Shown: positions 34,184 to 43,027, counted from the stretch's first letter. The stretch: 60,177 nt of DNA from Pedobacter sp. KBW06 (GCF_003852525.1 NZ_QAJL01000001.1:298796-358972); one strand, 5' to 3'. Translations and numbers: made by a program. Notes: generated from the letters alone by a model not told the origin.

Positions 34184-35068
34184 ATGAATAACCATACATT
34201 TAAGGGCATCATCGCCTATCCAATTACCCCTTTCAATACACAGCAGCAGGTAGATCTTCCATTATTCAAAGCACTCGTAGAGCGCCTGGTTACGTCTGGT
34301 TCCCATGGTATCGCACCTCTTGGCAGCACAGGAGTGATGCCTTACCTCAATGACGAAGAAAAGGAAGCCATTACAGAAGCCACCATTCAGCAGGTAGCCG
34401 GAAGACTTCCCGTAATTACAGGGATATCCAATCTAACGACCGAAAGGACCATTTACCATGCTAAATTTGCAGAGAAAGCAGGAAGCAACGCAGTAATGAT
34501 CATTCCAATGAGTTACTGGAAACTAACGGACAACGAGATTTTCAGTCATTATGAAGCCGTAGCAAAAGCGATCTCGATCCCGATCATGGCCTATAACAAC
34601 CCGGCTACAGGTGGCGTGGACATGTCTCCGGCCTTACTGAAAAAGCTATTGGAAATCCCCAATGTGACGATGATCAAAGAAAGTTCGGGAGATCTGCAGC
34701 GCATGCATACCCTCCGCAGGGATTTGGGAGAAGACGTTGCTTTCTTTAACGGTTCCAATCCCCTAGCCCTGGGTGCTTTTGCAGCAGGAGCATTGGGATG
34801 GTGCACCGCAGCGGCGAACCTGATTCCTGAATTGAATATCGATTTATACGAGGCCATTCAAAAGAACGACTTACATGCCGCTCAAAATGTCTTTTACAAA
34901 CAACTTAATTTGTTAAAGTATATTTTGGCAAAAGGTCTTCCAAGAGCCATTAAATCAGGGTTGGAAATTCTTGGTGAAGATGGCGGAGAACTGAGGGGGC
35001 CATTAAAACCACTAAACAGCCAGGAAGTAACAGAATTGGCTACTTTACTAAATGCACTAAAAGCATAG
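34184..35068 (+). CDS. DapA-family (DHDPS/NAL) aldolase
   Basis: 294 residues with the full TIM-barrel family signature: IAYPITPFN, GIAPLGSTGVMPYLNDEEK near 42-60, AYNNPAT with the catalytic-network Tyr, and MIKESSGD with the Schiff-base Lys near 165. The motif GSTGVMPYL differs from the GTTGE(S/A)PTL of true dihydrodipicolinate synthase, so it probably acts on another keto acid (pyruvate lyase-type). It is adjacent to a cupin gene and controlled with it, perhaps by the MocR protein. Not likely to be the housekeeping dapA. Confidence 0.88.
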   Translation: MNNHTFKGIIAYPITPFNTQQQVDLPLFKALVERLVTSGSHGIAPLGSTGVMPYLNDEEKEAITEATIQQVAGRLPVITGISNLTTERTIYHAKFAEKAGSNAVMIIPMSYWKLTDNEIFSHYEAVAKAISIPIMAYNNPATGGVDMSPALLKKLLEIPNVTMIKESSGDLQRMHTLRRDLGEDVAFFNGSNPLALGAFAAGALGWCTAAANLIPELNIDLYEAIQKNDLHAAQNVFYKQLNLLKYILAKGLPRAIKSGLEILGEDGGELRGPLKPLNSQEVTELATLLNALKA

Positions 35069-35075
35069 ATCCGGG

Positions 35076-35111
35076 ATTCTTAACCCGGGCCTCCCTGCCT
35101 GGGTTAAGAAT
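35076..35111. terminator. Bidirectional hairpin terminator
   Basis: ATTCTTAACCCGGG (35076-35089) pairs with CCTGGGTTAAGAAT (35098-35111), with one G-U pair and an 8-base loop. It sits between the convergent DapA-like and LRR genes. No long T-tract is seen. Confidence 0.7.
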
Positions 35112-35135
35112 TCTCATGAATTTCGATCAGCGGGA

Positions 35136-35891
35136 TTACCATTGAAAATCTTTAAGACTTACAGTTCCACTCATATTAATGCTGCTCAGCTGAGTATAGC
35201 TGCATTCCAATGATTTCAGCTTTCTAAGCCCCGTCACATTCAGCGAAACAAGCGGATTCTCCCTCAAAGAGATTTCTTCTATTTGCTTAAATGCCGTTAA
35301 ATCCAATGCGGACAATAAGTTTTCATCCATTCTCAACATCCGAAGTTCAGGACATCCCGTTAATTTAAAATCTGACATCATATTTCTTTGAAACTCCAGG
35401 GCTTTCAGATTAGGCATATTGCTGATCGCCAGCTTCCAGAGTGCATTGTCGTGCATCTTTATCTCTTCAAGCTTTACCAGTCCGGTCACATCCAATGCTT
35501 TGATCTTATTTTGGTGGAGGTACAATAGGGTCAAATTAGTTAATCCTTTAACATTGACGCTTTCAATAAGATTGCTGTAACCAAAAACCTGCTGTAAGTT
35601 TTTCATTCCCTCCAGGTCCAAAACCCTCACTTTGTTGTTCCAAAAGCTCAGTATCTGTAAATTTGTAAAGCTCTTAATACCGGTCAGAGACCCGATTTCA
35701 GCCTGATCAAGCTTCAACTCTGTCGCCTTTTGTGCTTCCGAAACCTGGATTTCCCCATCCCCGTTTAAATCCAGACCAAGGTAAATCAATTGCTTTTTAA
35801 AGTTCGGATCCGGAATTTTGACCGTTTGGGCTAGCGAATATTGAACTGAAAGTACCGCAGCCAGAACCAGGATAAGATATGTTGTTTTCAT
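35136..35891 (-). CDS. Secreted leucine-rich-repeat protein
   Basis: 251 residues. The signal peptide ends near residue 21 (SLAQ). A calcium-loop-like segment LDLNGDGEIQVSEA (about 36-49) leads into eight to nine leucine-rich repeats of about 21-23 residues (LQILSFWNNKVRVLDL, LTLLYLHQNKIKALDV and so on). It stops in a short SLKDFQW tail with no sorting domain. It is a protein-binding or adhesion-type solenoid, likely periplasmic or secreted. It lies 12 bases after the upstream hypothetical secreted gene on the same strand. Confidence 0.8.
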   Translation of the reverse strand: MKTTYLILVLAAVLSVQYSLAQTVKIPDPNFKKQLIYLGLDLNGDGEIQVSEAQKATELKLDQAEIGSLTGIKSFTNLQILSFWNNKVRVLDLEGMKNLQQVFGYSNLIESVNVKGLTNLTLLYLHQNKIKALDVTGLVKLEEIKMHDNALWKLAISNMPNLKALEFQRNMMSDFKLTGCPELRMLRMDENLLSALDLTAFKQIEEISLRENPLVSLNVTGLRKLKSLECSYTQLSSINMSGTVSLKDFQW

Positions 35892-35903
35892 TTTTTTTCT
35901 TTT

Positions 35904-36509
35904 TTAATTGCTCAGCACTACGTTCGTCACTGCTCCTGCATCTTTAACCTCCACAAAAACACCCAATTCATTTTCAACATCTACATTGTATAAATAATCT
36001 TCATAAATTGGTGAGGAGCCAAGGGCATAACCATAGACATTGTAGGAAGTCACCGTTCCCGTTTGCACAGCCTTTGTCTTGGTTTTCTGGTAGCCGATCC
36101 AGGTCATGATATAATATTTACCCGGTTTGATATGGGCAAATTCAAAATGTCCCTGATCGTCGATATACCTTCCCTGGACCCGATAAGTAAAAGCATCATT
36201 GCTCATCGTCGCTTCTTTTTTTGAACCCCGGTACTTTTTCTTAAGTTCCAGAAATTCTGTAAAATAGGGCGTAACGGGAAACAAGATGATCTGTCCTCCT
36301 TTCCCGTTGAAGTGATCCTTTCCTTTCTTTTTAATGACACCAACACCACGAATGGTTGCAGTACCCGGTTCCATTAATTTTGAGGTTTCGGCTTCGTTAA
36401 AAGCTACAGTGGGGAAAATCCATTCTTTGGTTTTTTGAGCATGCGCAGGAAGGAATATGGCAGTTATGAATAGGAAACAAACCGATACCTTTAATATTTT
36501 ATGGATCAT
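35904..36509 (-). CDS. Hypothetical secreted protein (carboxypeptidase-regulatory-like)
   Basis: About 201 residues from the ATG at 36509. The frame extends to 36557, but that stretch contains the upstream gene's terminator. A signal peptide (IHKILKVSVCFLFITAIFLPAHAQ) is followed by strands typical of a carboxypeptidase-regulatory/transthyretin-like domain: TIRGVGVIKKKG near 50, GRYIDDQGHFEFAHIKPGKYYIMTW near 112-136. No catalytic motif. The LRR gene follows 12 bases downstream, probably in one transcript. Confidence 0.65.
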   Translation of the reverse strand: MIHKILKVSVCFLFITAIFLPAHAQKTKEWIFPTVAFNEAETSKLMEPGTATIRGVGVIKKKGKDHFNGKGGQIILFPVTPYFTEFLELKKKYRGSKKEATMSNDAFTYRVQGRYIDDQGHFEFAHIKPGKYYIMTWIGYQKTKTKAVQTGTVTSYNVYGYALGSSPIYEDYLYNVDVENELGVFVEVKDAGAVTNVVLSN

Positions 36510-36555
36510 GAAATTCTTTCTAAGCCCAAATAAAGCGAATAAAAAAAAGCAATAC

Positions 36556-36575
36556 AATACCAGGAAACCGGTATT
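36556..36575 (-). terminator. Terminator of the small membrane protein gene
   Basis: On the minus strand AATACCGG, a TTTC loop, then CTGGTATT (one G-U pair), followed after seven bases by eight T residues. It ends transcription from 36829-36614. Confidence 0.6.
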
Positions 36576-36613
36576 TTCTACAGAAGATCCGGAATTTTAA
36601 ATCAGCTCAGGAC

Positions 36614-36829
36614 TTAAGCAGGATCATTCTTTTTGCTGACATGTTCAGCGAGCTCATAGCCCCCTGACTCCCCTTTATCTTCCAGAAAAAGCAATATAAT
36701 CAGGGAAATGATCGGAATCAGAAAGGAAATGAAAAACCAGAAAAAAAAGCTTCTACCCATGCTTTTCGCAAGAATTCCAGCCACGGTCTGTGGAATCAGC
36801 AATACACATATTAACAGCAATTCTGGCAT
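36614..36829 (-). CDS. Small two-helix membrane protein
   Basis: 71 residues with two hydrophobic helices (LLLICVLLIPQTVAGIL and SFFFWFFISFLIPIISLIILLFL) joined by a short KSMGR loop, and a charged C-terminus (GYELAEHVSKKNDPA). The layout resembles the phospholipase-D-N-terminal-like small membrane proteins, but I cannot confirm a family. The start codon lies inside the arm of a 15-base inverted repeat at 36828-36871, so translation may be controlled by that element. Confidence 0.55.
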   Translation of the reverse strand: MPELLLICVLLIPQTVAGILAKSMGRSFFFWFFISFLIPIISLIILLFLEDKGESGGYELAEHVSKKNDPA

Positions 36830-36871
36830 ATTTGAAACACGTGATTACAGGAAATTACGTGTTTCAAATAT
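36828..36871. promoter_or_regulatory. 15-base inverted repeat overlapping a start codon
   Basis: ATATTTGAAACACGT (36828-36842) and ACGTGTTTCAAATAT (36857-36871) are perfectly complementary with a 14-base spacer. The proximal arm includes the ATG of the small membrane protein (36829-36827 on the minus strand). It could be an operator or an mRNA hairpin that hides the start. Confidence 0.55.
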
Positions 36872-36921
36872 AACAATTAGTGGCTAAAAGAACAGAACGA
36901 TTAGCGGCCTAAAGCTAAAAA

Positions 36922-37413
36922 CTAATGATCATAACTGATCACCCTTGTCATTTTCCAAACGCCGTCTTTAAGTTCCCAAACCTGAACAAACTTAAAAATG
37001 CCGATTTCTTCTTTTCCATTCTCTGTATGGGTAAACTGATGTACCCCTACTTCTATCGCCCCAAAATCTTTAAGCGGATACACTTCAATGCTGCCAATCA
37101 GCTTTCTCTTCAGCGGAGAAGCGCTATTACTGGCAAACATCTTTTTAAAGCTCTCCATCGTCTGCTGGTAATTGGTCACCTTTCCACCATCGTTATAAAA
37201 CTCTACGTTCTCTGCAAAAACATTGCTCAGTGTTTTCAAATCCTGGGTATTAAAAGCATCAAAGCAAACACTGTCCATATGTACAATAGCACGATACAGC
37301 TTCTCATCTTTCACCACATAGGCTTTCCCCTGAGCTTTCAGGCCGGAACTAAAAACAAGACTGCTGAACAACAGGACTGCTGCGCTAAAAAAATGAATGG
37401 AGGTTATTTTCAT
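36922..37413 (-). CDS. Secreted NTF2-like (DUF4440) protein
   Basis: 163 residues. The signal peptide ends near residue 28 (GLKAQG). The body is NTF2-like: a helix pair (LYRAIVHMDSVCFDAFNTQDLKTLSNVFAENVEFYNDGG across the turn), TNYQQTMESFKKMF, then four strands ending WELKDGVWKMTRVISYDH. DUF4440-type proteins bind small ligands in a cone-shaped pocket. It is preceded by 184 bases without a recognisable gene, then the FtsX-like permease on the same strand. Specific role unknown. Confidence 0.8.
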   Translation of the reverse strand: MKITSIHFFSAAVLLFSSLVFSSGLKAQGKAYVVKDEKLYRAIVHMDSVCFDAFNTQDLKTLSNVFAENVEFYNDGGKVTNYQQTMESFKKMFASNSASPLKRKLIGSIEVYPLKDFGAIEVGVHQFTHTENGKEEIGIFKFVQVWELKDGVWKMTRVISYDH

Positions 37414-37597
37414 CGGTATATATTTTTCTTTTATTGGTTTAAGGTTGTTTCATTTCTATATCAATAATCTTTTGGTCTTTCTTTTCCGCGGATTGCCAAA
37501 TAATGCCTGCATATGTTTTTGACTTTGACCTGTAGCGAGAGTCGAATGCAGTAAGCTCATTAGCAGCCAGCGAATTGCCTGTTAAATAAGTTCATCT

Positions 37598-39970
37598 TTA
37601 TTCTGCTTTAAGACATTTAATCGGATCTGCAGCTGCAGCTTTTATCGATTGTATCGCGACCGTAAGCCAGGAGATCAGTAATGCCAGAAGACCGGCAGCA
37701 ACAAAATACCAGACCTGCAATTCTATTCTGTAGGCAAATGTATTGAGCCAATACTTCGTCATGATATAACTTAGCGGAAGCGCGATCAGGATCGCCCCGA
37801 CGACCGGTTTCGTGAAATCCTTTGATAAAATGACAACCAGACTCAGTTCAGAGGCCCCCAATACCTTTCTGATACCGATCTCTTTAAGCCTTCTCTCTGC
37901 GGTAAAGGTAGCCAGTCCGAATAAACCAAGACAAGAGATGATCACTGCCAATGCAGAGAAATAACGGGATAATATCGCCACCCGATTCTCTGAAACATAT
38001 TGCGCCTGAAAATCCTGATCCAGGAATTTATAATCCAAAACGAAACCCGGGTTAAAACTTTTATAGAATTTCTGAAGATCTGCTACCGTCTGTTTTTCCA
38101 TTCCTGCTTTGATCTTAATCATCACTCTGGTTAAATTATTGGGTTCAAATCTAAAGAACATCGGCTTCACCTCTGTATGAAGAGATTCAAAATTAAAGTC
38201 TTTCAGCACCCCAACAATCTGGTAATCTTTGCCCCATAAACCAAAGATCTTCCCTACCGGATCTTTCATTCCGGTTACCTTGATTCCAGCTTCGTTGATC
38301 AGAATTTTGGTGCTATCCGATCCGTATTGATCGGAAAAACTGCGACCGGCAACCATGGTCATCCCCAGCGTTTCGATCAGGCCGGTTCCGATACTTCCCT
38401 TTTGAAATTTAACCAGTTCTTTAGGATTGCGTCCCTCCCAGTTGAAATCACCGGTAGTTGAACTCAGGTCACCCAGCAGATTCCGGTCCATTCCTGCGGC
38501 ATTCAGCACCCCCGGAACCTTTTTCACCTCCGACAAAAAAGCATTTACATTTCCTTTCAACCGCCCTTCAGTTTCAAAATACAATACATTGTCTTTTTTA
38601 AAACCCGGGCTTTTGGTCTGTACAAATTCTATTTGTTTATAGATCACAAAAACGGATACAATCAAGATGACTGAAAGGGTAAACTGGAATACGACCAGGC
38701 CTCTCCTGGTCCACAACTCGCTCAGGGTAGATCCTAATTTCCCTTTTAATGCTGCAGCCGGATTAAAACCCGAAAGATACAGTGCAGGATAACTACCAGA
38801 CAACAAGCCCGTAAATAACGCGATCCCGAGAAAGGTCAATACCATACTCAGGTTGAAATTTAAAGACAGGTGTTTATCCGTAATTGAATTAAACTGAGGC
38901 AAAAACAATTCTACACCCAGTAATGCCAGAAATAAAGCCAAAAATGTCAGCATCACAGATTCCGACAGATACTGCATGATCAATGATTTCCGGCTTGCAC
39001 CCATTACTTTCTTAATCCCCACTTCTTTCATCCTTCTGGAGGCTTTGGCGGTAGATAAATTCATAAAATTGATACAGGCAATTACGAGAATGAAGACAGC
39101 GATCAGTGAAAACAGCCGCACATAATCGATTCTTCCTCCGGTCATTATGCCATTTTCATATTTACCATACAGGTATCCATCAGCATATGGCCGGATAAAC
39201 AATTCCCGGTAAGGGTGGCCTTTACCTCCCATATAACCTTTGATCTTTTTAGCAAACTGATCAGGATCTGCCCCATCCTTTAAAACAACAAAGGTATTCG
39301 GTCCACGGTTTCCCCATTTCAGATAGTAAGAGGCTTTAAACAAAATTTCCGTGGTTACAAGAAAATCAAAATGTTCTGAAGAATTACCTGGAAGGTTTTT
39401 AAAAACACCGGAGATCAACACCTGATTTTCGCCTTTTAGTTCTGAATTTATCCAGGCCATTTCCCTTCCAACCACATCGGTTGTATGGAATAATTTCTTT
39501 GCCAGTTCTTCTGAAATCACAATATTGTTGACGCCTGTCAGGATCTGATCTATATTTCCAGAGATCAGTGGATAAGAAAATACTTTAAAAAAGTCTTTTC
39601 CCGCGAATTTTCCCGCAGCTTTTATGGCCCTTCCATTTCCCGTATATACTTTACTCTCTTCCAGCCAATAGGTTGGTGAAGTGGTCACCGCCAGCGCTAC
39701 TTCCGGCATTTCTTTAGCAAATGACTCGGCAAGCAAGCCCGCAGTACCGTCACCAGTGCTGATTCCGATACTGGTCTTTTCATTTTCCATCACCTGAAAA
39801 AGCCTGCTGTTATTCGTATGGAACTTATCCATCTTCAGTTCATCTGCTACCCAGAGGTAGATCATTAAAGCGCAGCAAAGCCCGGCAGAAAGCCCAAACA
39901 AATTGATTAAGAAAGAGCTCTTATATCTTTTGAAGTTCCGGTAAATCAGTAACAGGTGATGTTGAAACAT
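37598..39970 (-). CDS. FtsX/MacB-like ABC transporter permease
   Basis: 790 residues with duplicated FtsX architecture. A first helix (SSFLINLFGLSAGLCCALMIYLW) is followed by a MacB-type periplasmic domain (about 45-250), three helices near 285-420, a GSYPALYLSGFNPAAALKG coupling segment, a fourth helix, a second periplasmic domain, and three C-terminal helices with ERRLKEIGIRKVLGA. No ATPase is next to it. Such Bacteroidota permeases act in mechanical signalling or export of peptides and lipoproteins. It has a sigma-54-type promoter with paired palindromes upstream, implying control by an NtrC-type activator not found in this window. Confidence 0.88.
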   Translation of the reverse strand: MFQHHLLLIYRNFKRYKSSFLINLFGLSAGLCCALMIYLWVADELKMDKFHTNNSRLFQVMENEKTSIGISTGDGTAGLLAESFAKEMPEVALAVTTSPTYWLEESKVYTGNGRAIKAAGKFAGKDFFKVFSYPLISGNIDQILTGVNNIVISEELAKKLFHTTDVVGREMAWINSELKGENQVLISGVFKNLPGNSSEHFDFLVTTEILFKASYYLKWGNRGPNTFVVLKDGADPDQFAKKIKGYMGGKGHPYRELFIRPYADGYLYGKYENGIMTGGRIDYVRLFSLIAVFILVIACINFMNLSTAKASRRMKEVGIKKVMGASRKSLIMQYLSESVMLTFLALFLALLGVELFLPQFNSITDKHLSLNFNLSMVLTFLGIALFTGLLSGSYPALYLSGFNPAAALKGKLGSTLSELWTRRGLVVFQFTLSVILIVSVFVIYKQIEFVQTKSPGFKKDNVLYFETEGRLKGNVNAFLSEVKKVPGVLNAAGMDRNLLGDLSSTTGDFNWEGRNPKELVKFQKGSIGTGLIETLGMTMVAGRSFSDQYGSDSTKILINEAGIKVTGMKDPVGKIFGLWGKDYQIVGVLKDFNFESLHTEVKPMFFRFEPNNLTRVMIKIKAGMEKQTVADLQKFYKSFNPGFVLDYKFLDQDFQAQYVSENRVAILSRYFSALAVIISCLGLFGLATFTAERRLKEIGIRKVLGASELSLVVILSKDFTKPVVGAILIALPLSYIMTKYWLNTFAYRIELQVWYFVAAGLLALLISWLTVAIQSIKAAAADPIKCLKAE

Positions 39971-39995
39971 AATGATCGTTTTTTATCCTTCAATG

Positions 39996-40011
39996 CCAAT
40001 CACATGCCATA
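39996..40011 (-). promoter_or_regulatory. Sigma-54-type promoter for the permease
   Basis: On the minus strand TGGCATGTGATTGGCA has GG (40010-40009), exactly 10 bases, then GC (39998-39997), the -24/-12 spacing of sigma-54 promoters. The start codon is 26 bases downstream. Confidence 0.5.
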
Positions 40012-40069
40012 GCCAAAAATCTTCATTAACTCCACGTAAAAGCACTTTTCAAATATAAGTGTTCACATC

Positions 40070-40110
40070 CGGACAGTATTGCTGTACAAATTCGGACAGG
40101 AACTGTTCCG
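40070..40110. promoter_or_regulatory. Tandem palindromes, candidate activator sites
   Basis: CGGACAG-tattg-CTGT (40070-40085) and CGGACAG-gaa-CTGTTCCG (40093-40110) share the half-site CGGACAG. They lie about 60-100 bases upstream of the sigma-54-like promoter, the usual place for NtrC-type enhancer sites. Confidence 0.45.
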
Positions 40111-40124
40111 CCGGGGCCATATCC

Positions 40125-40658
40125 TCAGCTTGTTTTGCTTTGATTCTCTTTTGCCTGATTAAATGCATTCGAACCTCCTCTTGGAATCGACAAGGAAGTC
40201 CAGTTTTCCGAGCACATCATTTTACCTATAAATACAATTTGTCCGATATGGTAAGGATAATGGGCCAGCTGCCTGTTAACTGCTTCAGTTACGGAGAGGG
40301 CCTCATGGCGGATCAAAATTTCTCTGCTAAGATCTGTGTCTTTTAAATCATAGATCACCTCCAGAAAACACTTCCAGCCCGCATCCCAGCAGCGCAATAG
40401 TTCTGCTCTTGATTGCAAGTCGTTGTCAAATTCTGATTCCCGGTTTCTGTTTTCCTTTTCCCCATCTGTGGTAAAGAAATCCGTCCACCTGGAGATCATA
40501 TTTCCGGAAAGGTGCTTCACAATGGTTGCGATGCTGTTGCTTTGAGGATCGTATTGCCAAAACAGCTGTTCATCAGAAAGCTGGGCAAAGGTTTTCTCCC
40601 CCAATGCCTTATAATACTCCAGCTGATGTTTCACACTTTCCAGATAGTTTTTAGCCAT
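40125..40658 (-). CDS. DUF1572/DinB-like protein
   Basis: 177 residues. All-helical with the DinB-like pattern: LSDEQLFWQYDPQSNSIATIVKHLSGNM near 27-54, the His being the first metal ligand, then LSVTEAVNRQLAHYPYHIGQIVFIGK near 120-146, with the two C-terminal His. This is the DUF1572 branch, uncharacterised but close to bacillithiol-transferase-like proteins. It is 17 bases downstream of an MFS gene on the same strand and is probably co-transcribed with it, suggesting detoxification. Confidence 0.82.
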   Translation of the reverse strand: MAKNYLESVKHQLEYYKALGEKTFAQLSDEQLFWQYDPQSNSIATIVKHLSGNMISRWTDFFTTDGEKENRNRESEFDNDLQSRAELLRCWDAGWKCFLEVIYDLKDTDLSREILIRHEALSVTEAVNRQLAHYPYHIGQIVFIGKMMCSENWTSLSIPRGGSNAFNQAKENQSKTS

Positions 40659-40675
40659 CTGATAAAATTAGAGAA

Positions 40676-41836
40676 TTATTTAGCTAAAATCATCTTTTTA
40701 TTTCTGCTGATCAGCATCCAGGCAAAAAGTGCACCTGTTAAGGCCATTACCGTTCCTACCCATACCGGCGAGGTATAATCATACCCAGCAGCCAATGGTA
40801 ATCCACCCAAAAACGCACCCAGTGCATTTCCGATATTAAAGCTCGCCTGACTTACCGAAGCGGCAATCATTTCAGAGCCTTTGGCCGTATTGATCATCAG
40901 CATTTGAATCGGTGCAGCAAGTGCAAAAGCAACCGCACCAGTAACAAAGGTCATCACAAGAGAAAGTACCTGATTGCCGGAAATATAGTGAACGATAAAT
41001 AAAGCGATGGCCATGGCAATCAATAGAGACACAGAAGCTTTTGCCGGAGAAAAGCGGTCTGCCAGTTTTCCGCCGATGAAATTACCAACCAACATTCCCA
41101 AACCTGCAAGAACAAGAATATAGGTAATGGAATCCGGAGAAAATCCGGAAACATCGGTTAACAATGGTGCGATATAACTGTACCAGGAGAACAGCCCTCC
41201 TGTTCCGATAGCGATCATCAGAATGATCAGCCAGGCTTCAGGAAGCTTGAAAAAAGCAAGTTCTTTTTTTAAATCCCTGTCTTTTGTTGCAGAAAGATTC
41301 GGCATCCAGAGCTTAAGGCTCAACAAAGTAATCAGTCCTACGATGACGATGATCACAAAGGTATATCTCCAGGAATAATGATGTCCGATATAAGTTCCCA
41401 GGGGAACACCGATCACATTCGCGATCGTTAAACCCGCAAACATGAGTGATACAGCTTGTGCTTCTTTTCCTTTTCCGGCGATGCGGCTGGCCACAACAGA
41501 ACCTACCCCAAAGAAGGCGCCATGTGGAAGACCGGCCAGAAAACGGGCGGCAAGCATCGTGATATAATCAGGAGAGAAAGCAGAAAGGGCATTAAATGCA
41601 GTGAACATCACCATTAAAGCCAAAAGGATCTTTTTCGGAGGATAACTTCCGGCAATGGCAACCAGCACCGGAGCGCCTACCACAACACCAAGCGCATAAG
41701 AAGAAATCAGGTGCCCTGCCTGAGGAATGCTAATGTTCAGGTCTTTGGCGATATCGGGCAATAAGCCCATCATCACAAATTCTGTGATCCCGATCCCCAG
41801 TCCGCCAAGGGTTAATGTGAGTAAACTTTTCTTCAT
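40676..41836 (-). CDS. MFS transporter (AraJ/DHA1 type)
   Basis: 386 residues, 12 membrane helices. Helix 1 has GIGITEFVMMGLLPDIA, the AraJ/Bmr-like pattern; helix 4-5 shows RFLAGLPHGAFFGVGSVVAS and the antiporter-type GVPLGTYIGHHYSWRYTF. The loop 8-9 GGKLADRFSPAKA is the second half motif. It is probably a proton-coupled exporter of drugs or small metabolites. It has an excellent promoter with a GTGTA-N5-TACAC palindrome in the spacer, the same palindrome that controls the copy-2 TonB receptor. Confidence 0.88.
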   Translation of the reverse strand: MKKSLLTLTLGGLGIGITEFVMMGLLPDIAKDLNISIPQAGHLISSYALGVVVGAPVLVAIAGSYPPKKILLALMVMFTAFNALSAFSPDYITMLAARFLAGLPHGAFFGVGSVVASRIAGKGKEAQAVSLMFAGLTIANVIGVPLGTYIGHHYSWRYTFVIIVIVGLITLLSLKLWMPNLSATKDRDLKKELAFFKLPEAWLIILMIAIGTGGLFSWYSYIAPLLTDVSGFSPDSITYILVLAGLGMLVGNFIGGKLADRFSPAKASVSLLIAMAIALFIVHYISGNQVLSLVMTFVTGAVAFALAAPIQMLMINTAKGSEMIAASVSQASFNIGNALGAFLGGLPLAAGYDYTSPVWVGTVMALTGALFAWMLISRNKKMILAK

Positions 41837-41843
41837 AATCTGC

Positions 41844-41874
41844 CAAAGTTAGTGTAAAAAATACACCAGGCAAA
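41844..41874 (-). promoter_or_regulatory. Promoter of the MFS gene with internal operator
   Basis: On the minus strand TTTG (41874-41871), 19 bases, TAACTTTG (41851-41844): both elements match the Bacteroidota consensus. The spacer contains GTGTA-N5-TACAC (41852-41866), a perfect inverted repeat well placed to block RNA polymerase. Confidence 0.65.
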
Positions 41875-41884
41875 TTTAGGAAAA

Positions 41885-43027
41885 TTAAACAGAGAGATTC
41901 GTCGTACTTAGGTCATATCGAACCCTGGAAACACTCGGTTTCTTTTTCTTTTTTCTCTTTTTCCACCAAATGACAAATCCGGTAACCGGCAGGCTTGCAG
42001 AGATTAAGCTGGCAAAAAAAGCAACAATTTTACCAAACCATCCGAAGAGTTGCCCCGTATGCAGGTCATAATTCGTGGCCTCATAGAAATCGGCTCTATT
42101 AAAATCCTTGTACAACTTGGAACGCAGCAATTGTCCGCTGGCCTCATCAAAAAAGAAAGAATTCTGATTTCTTGCCCAGCGGTAAGGATACATGGTTCTC
42201 AACCGGAGTTCTCCGTTTTTCCTCACCGATATCGAGGAAGAAGTTACGCCCGGATACTGAAGCAATATAGACTGGTATATCTGGTTATAGCGGCTGGCAA
42301 GCGGTTCATGATTTTCCTTTTGCAGCACATTTTTCTCTTTCTTCCCCTCGCTTAGTTTGGTTCCTGTAAAAAAGCTGACCCCTGTTTTCACCTCTTTAAA
42401 AGCAAAATACAACCCTGATAAGGAGACTACGATCAAAATTCCGGAGGCATAAAAACCCAGTACGTTATGAAGATCGTAATTGACTCTTTTAAAGGAAGCC
42501 TTCCATTTGATAGAAAGCGATTGCTTTAGCAAACGCATCTGATTTGGAAACCATAGCACCAGGCCTGTCAGCAACATAAGCACAAAAATCACCACAGACC
42601 ACCGTTGAATCACTTCTCCAACCTCTCCTAAAAGCAGGGTTCGGTGTAAATCCAGTACCACACTCAGCCAGTCGGCCCCTCCTTTATTAACCAGCTGACC
42701 ATCATAGGGGTTAAAATAATAAACTTTTTTTTTCTTACTGCTGACTGCAACTGTGGCATTGGGCTCAGACTCCGTCATCCTGATCAGGGTAATCTTTTCT
42801 TTGGGTGCCAGCTGTTCGAAGTTCCTGATCACCTGATCGAGTCCAACAAATGGCTTCTGCTGAACCGGAACATATTTATATTCCTTTTGCGTTAAATCTC
42901 TGATCTCTTCTTCGAAAACATACAGACATCCCGTCACACTGATGATAAAAACCACCAGCCCGGTAGCTAAACCGAGCCAGAGGTGTATCTGCCTTATTGC
43001 ATTTTTAAATTGCTTCATTCTTTTCAT
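41885..43027 (-). CDS. PepSY-TM (FoxB-like) iron-reductase family protein
   Basis: 380 residues. Four membrane helices, an N-terminal HLWLGLATGLVVFIISVTGCLY carrying a likely haem-ligand His, a periplasmic PepSY region (about 45-135), then DLHRTLLLGEVGEVIQRW, a third helix with YDLHNVLGFYASG, and a final helix after ATNYDLHTGQLFGWFGKIVAF. The repeated D-L-H motifs fit the haem-binding PepSY-associated TM family that reduces siderophore-bound iron (FoxB, XusC). Its start overlaps the stop of the receptor gene by 1 base (TAATG), so the two are translationally coupled. A second Met at 43018 is possible. Confidence 0.88.
   Translation of the reverse strand: MKRMKQFKNAIRQIHLWLGLATGLVVFIISVTGCLYVFEEEIRDLTQKEYKYVPVQQKPFVGLDQVIRNFEQLAPKEKITLIRMTESEPNATVAVSSKKKKVYYFNPYDGQLVNKGGADWLSVVLDLHRTLLLGEVGEVIQRWSVVIFVLMLLTGLVLWFPNQMRLLKQSLSIKWKASFKRVNYDLHNVLGFYASGILIVVSLSGLYFAFKEVKTGVSFFTGTKLSEGKKEKNVLQKENHEPLASRYNQIYQSILLQYPGVTSSSISVRKNGELRLRTMYPYRWARNQNSFFFDEASGQLLRSKLYKDFNRADFYEATNYDLHTGQLFGWFGKIVAFFASLISASLPVTGFVIWWKKRKKKKKPSVSRVRYDLSTTNLSV

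Noticed and set aside
34591..34857. Minus-strand frame inside the DapA-like gene
   Set aside because: Shadow frame of a well-conserved aldolase with no family match.
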